The notes below the pieces were generated by a model. That model worked only from the letters and a program-made list of their open reading frames with translations. It was not told the origin of the DNA and searched no databases. From a virus, in the IMG/VR virus record IMGVR_UViG_3300024344_000077, positions 1 through 31,132 of that record: a stretch of DNA of 31,132 nucleotides; one strand, written 5' to 3'. Positions 23,619 through 30,606 of this stretch are shown one piece after another (the first letter of the stretch is position 1; every line of letters begins with the position of its first letter). Position numbers and translations under genes: made by a program.

Positions 23619-23640
23619 AAAGTCCCAATAAAGGGACTTT
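23619..23640 (-). terminator. Intrinsic terminator of the gene at 23659
   Basis: On the minus strand AAAGTCCC-TTTATT-GGGACTTT forms an 8-bp stem with a 6-nt loop followed by a run of T residues, 18 nt after the stop. Confidence 0.85.
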
Positions 23641-23658
23641 CTTATTGTATTATACTCT

Positions 23659-23961
23659 TTAAGATATAGATGTTTTTTCGTTTTCAAAAACTCTCCACTT
23701 TAAATCATCTTTCATCTCGTATCCAGAATGTGATAACCATGTTCCTAGATTGAATCTCATTCTTGTTTGCATTTCAACATATTCTGCATATTCTTTCATT
23801 ATTGCCATAAAATTTGTTGATTCTTCGGCAGTCATTTCAGATATGTCTACAGCATAAATGCTTTCATTATTCCAAGAAACTGGAACTATTTTTACTGTTG
23901 TTTCAGCTTTTTCGCCGTATAAGATATCAGTTTCTTTATATAAAGTTAATGGTGGTTTCAT
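23659..23961 (-). CDS. Unrecognised small protein (100 aa)
   Basis: AAAGGG before the ATG. A short beta-rich first half (KPPLTLYKETDILYG, TTVKIVPVSWNNESIYAVDIS) is followed by a helix (ESTNFMAIMKEYAEYVEMQTRMRF) and LGTWLSHSGYEMKDDLKWRVFE. No known motif. It is the last gene of the unit that begins at the helicase promoter and ends at the terminator at 23619, so early or middle expression is likely. Confidence 0.6.
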   Translation of the reverse strand: MKPPLTLYKETDILYGEKAETTVKIVPVSWNNESIYAVDISEMTAEESTNFMAIMKEYAEYVEMQTRMRFNLGTWLSHSGYEMKDDLKWRVFENEKTSIS

Positions 23962-24003
23962 ATAAACCCTTTTAGTTTAAAATAAGTATCTCGTCCTGTG
24001 AGG

Positions 24004-24312
24004 TTATTCCGTTTCTTCAGTATCAGGATCAGGCAAATCAACAACTTCATCAAGTGATGATTCTTCTTTTCCTTCTTCTGTCGTATCAGCAGGTGGGTTT
24101 AAATGATCTTTTACCTTTTGTGCTAATTCAGCACCAAGACGACTCATAGCATATTGTGCACGTAAAAATTCGCTTTTTGTTTCGAGTTCTTTGACACGCC
24201 ATTCGTCATACAATTCTACAATTGCTTGTATTTCTGTTGGCAAATCATCAATGTTAATACTAGTATCTTCGTCGATGTTTATCGTTTTGGTTGGCGTAAA
24301 ACTTTTAATCAT
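24004..24312 (-). CDS. Small protein with helical pair, DUF6447-like (102 aa)
   Basis: GAGGAG before the ATG. The strand INIDEDTSINIDDLP is followed by two helices (TEIQAIVELYDEWRVKELETKSEFLRAQYAMSRLGAEL) and an acidic, disordered tail ending in DPDTEETE. The order 'short strand - DDLP - helix - helix' resembles small phage proteins grouped as DUF6447, for which no function is known; this is a weak resemblance. It lies in the helicase transcription unit. Confidence 0.5.
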   Translation of the reverse strand: MIKSFTPTKTINIDEDTSINIDDLPTEIQAIVELYDEWRVKELETKSEFLRAQYAMSRLGAELAQKVKDHLNPPADTTEEGKEESSLDEVVDLPDPDTEETE

Positions 24313-24345
24313 TATAATCTCCTCTATTGTTATTATTATATTGCT

Positions 24346-25698
24346 TTATTGGTTTGTATTTAAAAAATCAGTTAAACTTGCAGATTCTTCTATTATTATA
24401 GTTTTATCTAACTTATCTATGCCATCTTCGACAGCACCAGATTTTCGTTTATCTGTTCTTTTATTTATACTATTCATATTAATGCCTGTTGGATCCGTAA
24501 TCCTCATTGTTACTTCATCAATATGTAATGGTATTCTAGTGCCTACTCCGCTACTTGATCTAGTTTTTTCTAAATATACTTCTAGTTCACCAGATGCTAA
24601 CATCATTCTTAAACTTGCATATATATCAGTAGTATTTATTTTACTAATACCACCTGCAATATGTGAATGATCGCGTTGGTCAGCATTTACGGCACCCCGA
24701 TTTAACTGGGATGCAGTTATTGTATAAGCATTATATTCATCGCCTATATCTCTAAATTCTTCAGAACAAAATTTATCTTTTGTAAATGTATCTGCGGAAT
24801 TTGCATCATTTATGGGACGCATTAAATCCAAATAATCACATATTACAAAATCCGGTATGTTATTAGTTTTTAATTCATATTCTTTTAAATAAGATCGTAT
24901 ATCATTTGCTGTAGTACCCAATCGCATTTTTACAATATGTAACCCACCGCGTGTATCTTTGTTATATAGTTGTATTTTTTTTGTAACATCATCAATATTA
25001 CTTTTCCAACTAGTTCTACTATATCCACTGGTCATCATAAGAAAACGTTCATATACAAGTTCTTCTGATAATTCTAAACTAATATAAACACCGTTTAATC
25101 CATATTTAACAAAATTTAAACCAATATTCCCCATGAATATAGATTTCCCACCACCAGATCCAGCAGAAATTAACAACATTTCTTTTCTATTCATACCACC
25201 AAATAATGCTTCATCTAATTTAGTATATCCAGTAGGTTGCATTAATTCTGTTTGCGTTAATCTATCTATCATACGTTCATAATCATCAAAAAATGATGCC
25301 CCCAAATTATTATGTAACGAAACTAATAGAGAATCCCTTACATTTTCAACTAACGCACCATAATTACTATCATAATTTTTAGTTGTTAATTCATTGGCTG
25401 CATGTAATATAGATGTTACAAAAGCACTATGTTTGCAAAAATCTTCTATTTCAGAACAACAATACTTAATTTTTGAAGGTGTTATTTCTTGCTTAGACAG
25501 TTTAACGCCTGTATCAACTATAATTTGTTCTATATCAGGCAAATAATTAAACTTATTATAATACTCTTGTATATAACCTATAGTGTCTTGAAATTTTACT
25601 TCAAAATATTCTTTTTTAATAATTTTATTACAGATAGCGAATGTATCTGGTGACGAAATTAAGTATTCAATTAATAATTTTTGTTTATCTTCAGTCAT
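24346..25698 (-). CDS. 41: Replicative DNA helicase, DnaB-like (T4 gp41)
   Basis: 450 residues, T4 gp41 has 475. The N-terminal helical domain (1-130) is followed by the RecA-fold motor: TGYTKLDEALFGGMNRKEM, Walker A AGSGGGKS (K185), ISLELSEE, Walker B DFVICDYLDLM (D288) and sensor TASQLNR (Q331). The arginine-finger region (YLEKTRSS) lies near 376-382. It unwinds the fork as a hexamer and works with primase. The C-terminus (SLTDFLNTNQ) may be a partner-binding peptide. AAAGGAGAT gives the start. It leads its own transcription unit from the promoter at 25716. Confidence 0.92.
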   Translation of the reverse strand: MTEDKQKLLIEYLISSPDTFAICNKIIKKEYFEVKFQDTIGYIQEYYNKFNYLPDIEQIIVDTGVKLSKQEITPSKIKYCCSEIEDFCKHSAFVTSILHAANELTTKNYDSNYGALVENVRDSLLVSLHNNLGASFFDDYERMIDRLTQTELMQPTGYTKLDEALFGGMNRKEMLLISAGSGGGKSIFMGNIGLNFVKYGLNGVYISLELSEELVYERFLMMTSGYSRTSWKSNIDDVTKKIQLYNKDTRGGLHIVKMRLGTTANDIRSYLKEYELKTNNIPDFVICDYLDLMRPINDANSADTFTKDKFCSEEFRDIGDEYNAYTITASQLNRGAVNADQRDHSHIAGGISKINTTDIYASLRMMLASGELEVYLEKTRSSSGVGTRIPLHIDEVTMRITDPTGINMNSINKRTDKRKSGAVEDGIDKLDKTIIIEESASLTDFLNTNQ

Positions 25699-25708
25699 AT
25701 ATCTCCTT

Positions 25709-25744
25709 TATGTGAATTATAGCATATCCACATAAGAAAAACAA
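25709..25744 (-). promoter_or_regulatory. Sigma70-type promoter of the helicase gene with palindrome over the -10 box
   Basis: Minus strand: -35 TTGTTT (25739-25744), 17-nt spacer, -10 TATAAT (25716-25721) with upstream TGC giving an extended -10. The inverted repeat TTATGTG / CACATAA (25709-25715, 25729-25735) encloses the -10 box and is a good operator candidate. Confidence 0.7.
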
Positions 25745-25757
25745 TATTTTTTATTTT

Positions 25758-26807
25758 TTAAATTTCTTTGATATGTGGAAATACAGACCGTTGGAGGGTT
25801 TTAAAACCAAAAAGTTCCCGTGTATCATAAAAAAATGAAAGTTCTGAATTTGTTGCATCGACATCGCTAATATCTATAAAACTATCAAGAATTTTATCGA
25901 CATTGGCATAGGGATCTTTTGCTAATAAAATCAACATGTCATTTTGTGCAAAGTTTGTTATGGTAGTTGTACCATCAGTCAAAGAAGTGAAATAGAAGGA
26001 AGAACCATTTTGTATTATGCCGTTTCGCATTTCTGAAATAAGTGCAGAAAAACTGCGAACTGTATAAAATCTACCACGAATAGTTATTTCTCCGAAATCA
26101 GTCCACGGCGAAGTGACTGAGGCGGAACCAATATTTTGATATGTATGAGAAATATTTGCTGAGGGCGAAATATATTCCAGCCCAACATTTACAGGAACTA
26201 CTGGGTTAATTTTTTCATTTAATGTGGCAATAGTTAACTCTGCTTCAAACGTCGGATTATCCGATATTTCGGTATTAGTTAACTGGATTATACTTGATTC
26301 TTCCTCTATTACATCATCTTCAATATCTAGTGCAGAGGAGCGAGCGATTAATTGTGCAATTCCTGATTGTAATTCATCAAATCGAATTAAAATTTCATTT
26401 CGGTTAATGATTTCTATACTTGCAGGTGTATCTTCTACTAAAATAGTACCACCTGTTTCGCCACGACTTTCACATGGTATTTCTGTTATATCGCCTATAA
26501 TTATAGATTTTTCTACTAAAACTTGTACAGATGGAAATACACCTAAATTATGAACTATTCTCCATTCTGTCGCGGCTATTGTTTGTGTATGATTATATAA
26601 AATGCGTCTTGGTGACCAATCAGCCAGACCATTCACAGCAGGAGGAAATTCACCACGAATGAAATCATCTTTCTTTTCAATGCGATTCATGAATCCTCTA
26701 CATCCATCTGTTATAATGCAACGACTAATAATTTCTAAACCGCCCTTTTTTTCGGGAAGTTCAATTTCTCGTTTACAAACCGTGCATTCAAAGCGTATTA
26801 TAGCCAT
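25758..26807 (-). CDS. Zinc-ribbon plus HNLG-module virion protein (349 aa)
   Basis: AGGAAAAA before the ATG. The N-terminus has CTVC (C8, C11) and a second Cys pair, CIITDGC (C30, C36), likely a zinc ribbon. An HNLG module with a long inserted loop follows at about 70-165 (YNHTQTIAATEWRIVHNLG, then IEIINRNEILIRF and SGIAQLIA). The rest (about 180-349) is a beta-rich part with DFGEITIRGRFYTVRSFSALISEM and a C-terminal RELFGFKTLQRSVFPHIK, not recognised. It is the only HNLG protein on the minus strand. A CATAAATA box 23 nt upstream agrees with a late virion protein; the zinc ribbon is unusual for a fibre and may serve assembly. Confidence 0.6.
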   Translation of the reverse strand: MAIIRFECTVCKREIELPEKKGGLEIISRCIITDGCRGFMNRIEKKDDFIRGEFPPAVNGLADWSPRRILYNHTQTIAATEWRIVHNLGVFPSVQVLVEKSIIIGDITEIPCESRGETGGTILVEDTPASIEIINRNEILIRFDELQSGIAQLIARSSALDIEDDVIEEESSIIQLTNTEISDNPTFEAELTIATLNEKINPVVPVNVGLEYISPSANISHTYQNIGSASVTSPWTDFGEITIRGRFYTVRSFSALISEMRNGIIQNGSSFYFTSLTDGTTTITNFAQNDMLILLAKDPYANVDKILDSFIDISDVDATNSELSFFYDTRELFGFKTLQRSVFPHIKEI

Positions 26808-26829
26808 TTTTTCCTAGTTCTGTTTGATA

Positions 26830-27210
26830 TTATTTATGTTTTCGTGCTAATTCTCTACGCTTCTGTCGTGCTTGCATAGCATCCATACCAGAAAAATCAT
26901 TTTCATCAATATATAATGTTTTTGTGACTTCTGGGATTTTTATTTTGTCTGTTTCTACTGTTGGTATAGGAATTTCTATAATATCTGGATTTTCATCAAC
27001 GATAACACCTATATCTTTTCCTTTTAATATGGGTATTCTAACTGAATCATATGCTTTAGGAACATCTGGTCCATTTAATGTGGTATAGACCCTAATTAAA
27101 TATTCTAATTTATCAGATGTTACGTTCATACCATTATACATCCTAATGGCACCTTCTATTGTATGGCCTGGCCCATATCTATGTTCTATTACATTGTAAT
27201 TTAATAACAT
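26830..27210 (-). CDS. Unrecognised late protein, possibly LysM-like (126 aa)
   Basis: Starts 10 bases inside the previous gene with no own ribosome site, so it is probably coupled. The segment HTIEGAIRMYNGMNVT ... KAYDSVRIPIL loosely resembles a LysM-type fold ending in 'D-x-x-x-I-P', as in the T4 baseplate protein gp53, but gp53 is longer and the match is weak. After about residue 65 come PDIIEIPIPTV, KIKIPEVTKTLYIDEND and a basic end QARQKRRELARKHK. Placement after a late promoter suggests virion or assembly function. Confidence 0.45.
   Translation of the reverse strand: MLLNYNVIEHRYGPGHTIEGAIRMYNGMNVTSDKLEYLIRVYTTLNGPDVPKAYDSVRIPILKGKDIGVIVDENPDIIEIPIPTVETDKIKIPEVTKTLYIDENDFSGMDAMQARQKRRELARKHK
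26831..26838 (-). promoter_or_regulatory. Late-like box CATAAATA in the stop codon of the upstream gene
   Basis: Formed by the His-Lys-stop end of the gene at 26830-27210 and located 23 nt before the ATG at 26807; one-base variant of the late octamer. Confidence 0.4.
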
Positions 27211-27725
27211 ATTATATCATTATATTCTAGTGTTGAACATCTAGCCGCATAAAATGCAGGAATTCCAAAAAATATTATTTCTGCTCCACTTTCTATTCCT
27301 TCGACTAAATTGTTATTATTATATGTATATTTTAACATTTCTACCATAATTTCCCTTGTAATAACGTCCATATTTTTATGACCGCGTTTATCAGAATTTT
27401 TAATTTCTGTATTATAAATATATTGATATCCATCTACTGGAAATATGAAAAATGGTTCTTTATCTTCTTCTTCAATCAATGTTGTATATGTAAACAATGA
27501 TCTTTGTCGTAAATTATAAGTATGCTTAAATGCTTCATTAAATGCTGTAGTAAAATCATCTTCTTTTTTTTTGGCACGAATTTTAACTCGTTGTACATCT
27601 TGATATACACATGGCAACATTTTAAATAGAGGAATTCCATTAGATTCTCTTAAAAATTCGGTACACATTTCGTGTATTATTTGAATCGGTGAATCTATTT
27701 TTTTAATAATATCGTCAACTAGCAT
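27201..27725 (-). CDS. Unrecognised late protein (174 aa)
   Basis: AGGATTC before the ATG and an exact late octamer 21 nt upstream. Helical N-terminus (LVDDIIKKIDSPIQIIHEMCTEFLRE), then VKIRAKKKEDDFTTAFNEAFKHTY, LRQRSLFTYTT and a beta stretch FFIFPVDGYQYIYNTEI; it ends in IIFFGIPAFYAARCSTLEY. I recall similar proteins in other T4-like phages but no function. No catalytic motif can be claimed. Coupled to the 126-residue gene behind it. Confidence 0.5.
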   Translation of the reverse strand: MLVDDIIKKIDSPIQIIHEMCTEFLRESNGIPLFKMLPCVYQDVQRVKIRAKKKEDDFTTAFNEAFKHTYNLRQRSLFTYTTLIEEEDKEPFFIFPVDGYQYIYNTEIKNSDKRGHKNMDVITREIMVEMLKYTYNNNNLVEGIESGAEIIFFGIPAFYAARCSTLEYNDIICY

Positions 27726-27746
27726 AAAAGAATCCTGTAATATTGT

Positions 27747-27761
27747 TATTTATAATAAATA
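27747..27761. promoter_or_regulatory. Divergent late-type promoters
   Basis: TATAAATA on the minus strand (27747-27754) points to the gene at 27725, 21 nt away. Overlapping AATAAATA on the plus strand (27754-27761) points to the fibre gene at 27788, 26 nt away. The layout is like that at 12412-12425. Confidence 0.55.
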
Positions 27762-27787
27762 ATAGTTATACATTTAGAGGATATGTA

Positions 27788-28918
27788 ATGACAGGAATAA
27801 AAACATTTCAATTAGATATAGATACAGAACTAACATTAAATGGTGGTGACCCCATTAATTCATTAGGTGCTGCCACAAAACAATATGTAGATTCTAGGGG
27901 TAGTAGTACTAATGCTATTATTAATGGAGATTTCGATATATGGCAACGTGGAACTTCATTAGGTTCAGGTACAGGTGGAAGATATGTGGCCGACCGTTGG
28001 AAAAACGAATCTATAGGCACAACATATGTGCCATCACAACAATCTTTTACATTGGGGCAACCAGATGTTCCAAATGAACCTGAATTTTATCATAGACAAG
28101 TAGTAACTTCCGTAGCTGGTATAGGAAATAATAGTACACTTAAACAACATATTGAAAATGTTAGAACATTTGCAGGAGAAACAGTAACATTATCATTTTG
28201 GGCTAAAGCCGATACAGCAAAAAATATTACTACAGAATTTGTCCAAAATTTTGGTACTGGTGGTTCACCTTCGGCTGATGTTAATGCATTAGGTATAACA
28301 ACACATGCATTGACAGCAAGCTGGCAGAAATTTACAGTAACAACAACAATACCTTCAATATTGGGGAAAACATTAGGTTCTAATTTTGATAATAGATTAT
28401 CACTTATTTTCTGGTTTGATGCTGGTTCTAATTTTGACTCTAGGACTAATACATTAGGTCAACAGTCAGGTACTTTTGATATTGCACAAGTTCAAATTGA
28501 ACGCGGTGCAATATCTACTAATTTTGTTATAGAAAATATATCAGAAATTATTATTAAATGCCAAAGATATTATGAAAAAACTTACCAATTAAATACGAAT
28601 ACAGGAACAGCAACTTTTTCGGGTGCGAAAACATCATTTGATTCATCAGTGCAAACCCCCAATGGTTCTATTCACTTAAGCCATGATTTTAACACAATAA
28701 AACGGATAACACCAACTGTAGTAATACACAGTCCAACAACACCGGCGGCAAACAGAATAGCAATGGTACAAGGAGTAGGTGCAGTAATTAACTTTGTTGT
28801 AACTAGTGTAGGAAGTAATGCAAAAGGAATCGTCAATGTGCAGGTTAATAATGGTTTAGCCGTTACTGATACGACAAGAGTGTGGAGTCTTCACTATACC
28901 GCCGATGCAGAATTATAA
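27788..28918 (+). CDS. Tail fibre / carbohydrate-binding-like protein (376 aa)
   Basis: The ATG at 27788 is chosen because AGAGGAT lies 8 nt upstream; an earlier in-frame ATG at 27743 lacks a site and overlaps the promoter. Residues 1-38 carry a short fibre linker with NSLGAATKQYVDS, a pattern seen at T4-type fibre shaft ends. The module from INGDFDIWQRGTS to ERGAISTNFVIENISEIIIKCQRYYEKTY (about 43-262) matches the paralogue at 10292. The C-terminal tip (263-376) is unlike the other paralogues until WSLHYTADAEL. It is the first of three tandem fibre genes. Likely a receptor-binding or side fibre. Confidence 0.82.
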   Translation: MTGIKTFQLDIDTELTLNGGDPINSLGAATKQYVDSRGSSTNAIINGDFDIWQRGTSLGSGTGGRYVADRWKNESIGTTYVPSQQSFTLGQPDVPNEPEFYHRQVVTSVAGIGNNSTLKQHIENVRTFAGETVTLSFWAKADTAKNITTEFVQNFGTGGSPSADVNALGITTHALTASWQKFTVTTTIPSILGKTLGSNFDNRLSLIFWFDAGSNFDSRTNTLGQQSGTFDIAQVQIERGAISTNFVIENISEIIIKCQRYYEKTYQLNTNTGTATFSGAKTSFDSSVQTPNGSIHLSHDFNTIKRITPTVVIHSPTTPAANRIAMVQGVGAVINFVVTSVGSNAKGIVNVQVNNGLAVTDTTRVWSLHYTADAEL

Positions 28919-28927
28919 AGGATAAAT

Positions 28928-30595
28928 ATGAAACATTATGGATTAAATATAGCAGAAGGAACAGAAATAACCAATACTACTGTAGCCACTGGTACTGCTG
29001 ACCCATCAGTTACACCAAATACAGGCGAATTATTTTTCAGAACTGATTTAGGTAAATTACGAGTACATGATGGAACCAGTTGGACATCATTATTAGAAAC
29101 TGGTGATGGTGGTGCAGTAACATTTCCATTATTAGCTACACCAATAGGTTCAGTATCCGCACCAGCATATTCATTTTTGGGTGATACTGATACAGGTATA
29201 TACAGTAGCACACCAGGTGTTATTAACTTTACTACTAATGGTGTAGAACGACTTGAAATTGAAACAAACGGTACACTTAACGTAGCAGGGACTACAACAT
29301 ATGAAACGTTAGTTACTGACGATGATGATATTCCCAACAAAAAATATGTTGATGATGTATTTGGTGGTGCTAACAATATAGAATACACATATACAGCCAC
29401 GGCAAGTCAAACTACTTTTACTGGTGCTGATGATAATGCTGCTACTTTAGCATATACAGTAGGTTTTGTTAGTGTTCATGTTAATGGTTCTAAACTAGTT
29501 GATACTGATTTCACTGCTACTAATGGTACTTCTGTGGTATTAAATACTGGTGCAAGTGTTGATGATTCAGTAGTTATTAATGTTACTAATGTTTTAAGAG
29601 AATTTGCTGATACAACAATTCATAATGCTGTTATTAATGGTAACTTTGATATATGGCAAAGAGGTACATCATTAGCATCTGGTACGGGGATAAGATATTT
29701 AGCTGATAGATGGGCAAATACATCAACAGGATCAACATATATCCCGTCCCAACAGTCATTCACGCTAGGTCAAACAGATGTTCCCAATGAACCAGAATTT
29801 TATCATAGACAAGTAGTAACTTCAGTAGCAAGTGCTGCTAATAATTGTATATTACAACAACGTATTGAAAATGTCAGAACATTTGCTGGACAAGAAATTA
29901 CCTTATCTTTTTATGCAAAAGCTGATGTTGCAAAAAATATTGCTACAGAATTCGCCCAATTTTTTGGTACTAGCGGAACCCCATCTGCTGATGTTAATTC
30001 TATTGGTATAACTACACATGCATTAACAACAAGTTGGCAAAAATTTACAGTAACAACAACAATACCATCAATAACTGGAAAAACAATTGGAACAGATAGT
30101 AATAGTAGTTTTTTTCAATTACTTATTTGGTTTGATGCGGGATCTTCATTTGATACTAGAACTAATACTTTAGGACAACAATCTGGAACATTCGATATCG
30201 CTCAAGTTCAAATAGAAAAAGGAGCTTTTGCTACACAATTTGAGCAAACCAGTATTGAACAAACTATAAACCTTTGCGAAAGATATTTTATGAAAACTTT
30301 TAATATTAATGTAGTTCCTGCTTCAAATGCTGGGACTAATGGTGCTATATCAAATGTAGCTAGTGGGTCTATATTGCGATTACATAGGCCATTTCCGGTT
30401 AGAATGAGAACCGTGCCGACTGTAACAACATATAATCCTAATGCCGGTGGTTCCGGATGGCGAAGAGCTGATAATGCACAAAGTATTGCAGCAGGAGTTA
30501 CTACTATAGGAGATTCGGGTTGTGGTTTTACCGGAAATGGTGCGACAGCAAACAACAATTATAGACTTAACTTTACGGCAGATGCAGAATTATAA
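28928..30595 (+). CDS. Tail fibre with shaft and carbohydrate-binding-like module (555 aa)
   Basis: AAAGGAT before the ATG. Domains in order: N-terminal GELFFRTDLGKLRVHDGTSW (about 33-52); a fibre repeat with SFLGDTDTGIYSS and LEIETNGTLNVAG; a PNKKYVDDVF linker near 136; a TATASQTTFTGADDNAATLAY...GTSVVLNTGASVDDSV domain (about 155-220) common in phage fibres; then the NGNFDIWQRGTS module (about 238-460) with FYAKAD and LCERYFMK. The variable tip ends in NFTADAEL. It is the longest member of the cluster and probably the one able to anchor itself to the particle. Confidence 0.85.
   Translation: MKHYGLNIAEGTEITNTTVATGTADPSVTPNTGELFFRTDLGKLRVHDGTSWTSLLETGDGGAVTFPLLATPIGSVSAPAYSFLGDTDTGIYSSTPGVINFTTNGVERLEIETNGTLNVAGTTTYETLVTDDDDIPNKKYVDDVFGGANNIEYTYTATASQTTFTGADDNAATLAYTVGFVSVHVNGSKLVDTDFTATNGTSVVLNTGASVDDSVVINVTNVLREFADTTIHNAVINGNFDIWQRGTSLASGTGIRYLADRWANTSTGSTYIPSQQSFTLGQTDVPNEPEFYHRQVVTSVASAANNCILQQRIENVRTFAGQEITLSFYAKADVAKNIATEFAQFFGTSGTPSADVNSIGITTHALTTSWQKFTVTTTIPSITGKTIGTDSNSSFFQLLIWFDAGSSFDTRTNTLGQQSGTFDIAQVQIEKGAFATQFEQTSIEQTINLCERYFMKTFNINVVPASNAGTNGAISNVASGSILRLHRPFPVRMRTVPTVTTYNPNAGGSGWRRADNAQSIAAGVTTIGDSGCGFTGNGATANNNYRLNFTADAEL
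29634..29664 (+). repeat. 31-nt inverted repeat shared with the minus-strand fibre gene at 11235
   Basis: 29 of 31 bases match the reverse complement of 11235-11265. In addition, 29795-29823 and 28082-28110 are identical 29-nt direct repeats between the two neighbouring fibre genes. Confidence 0.75.
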
Positions 30596-30606
30596 AGGAA
30601 TTAAAA

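Noticed and set aside
28936-29400. 154-aa minus-strand frame
   Set aside because: Fully antisense to a clear fibre gene whose repetitive Thr/Val/Ala codons create long open frames on the other strand.
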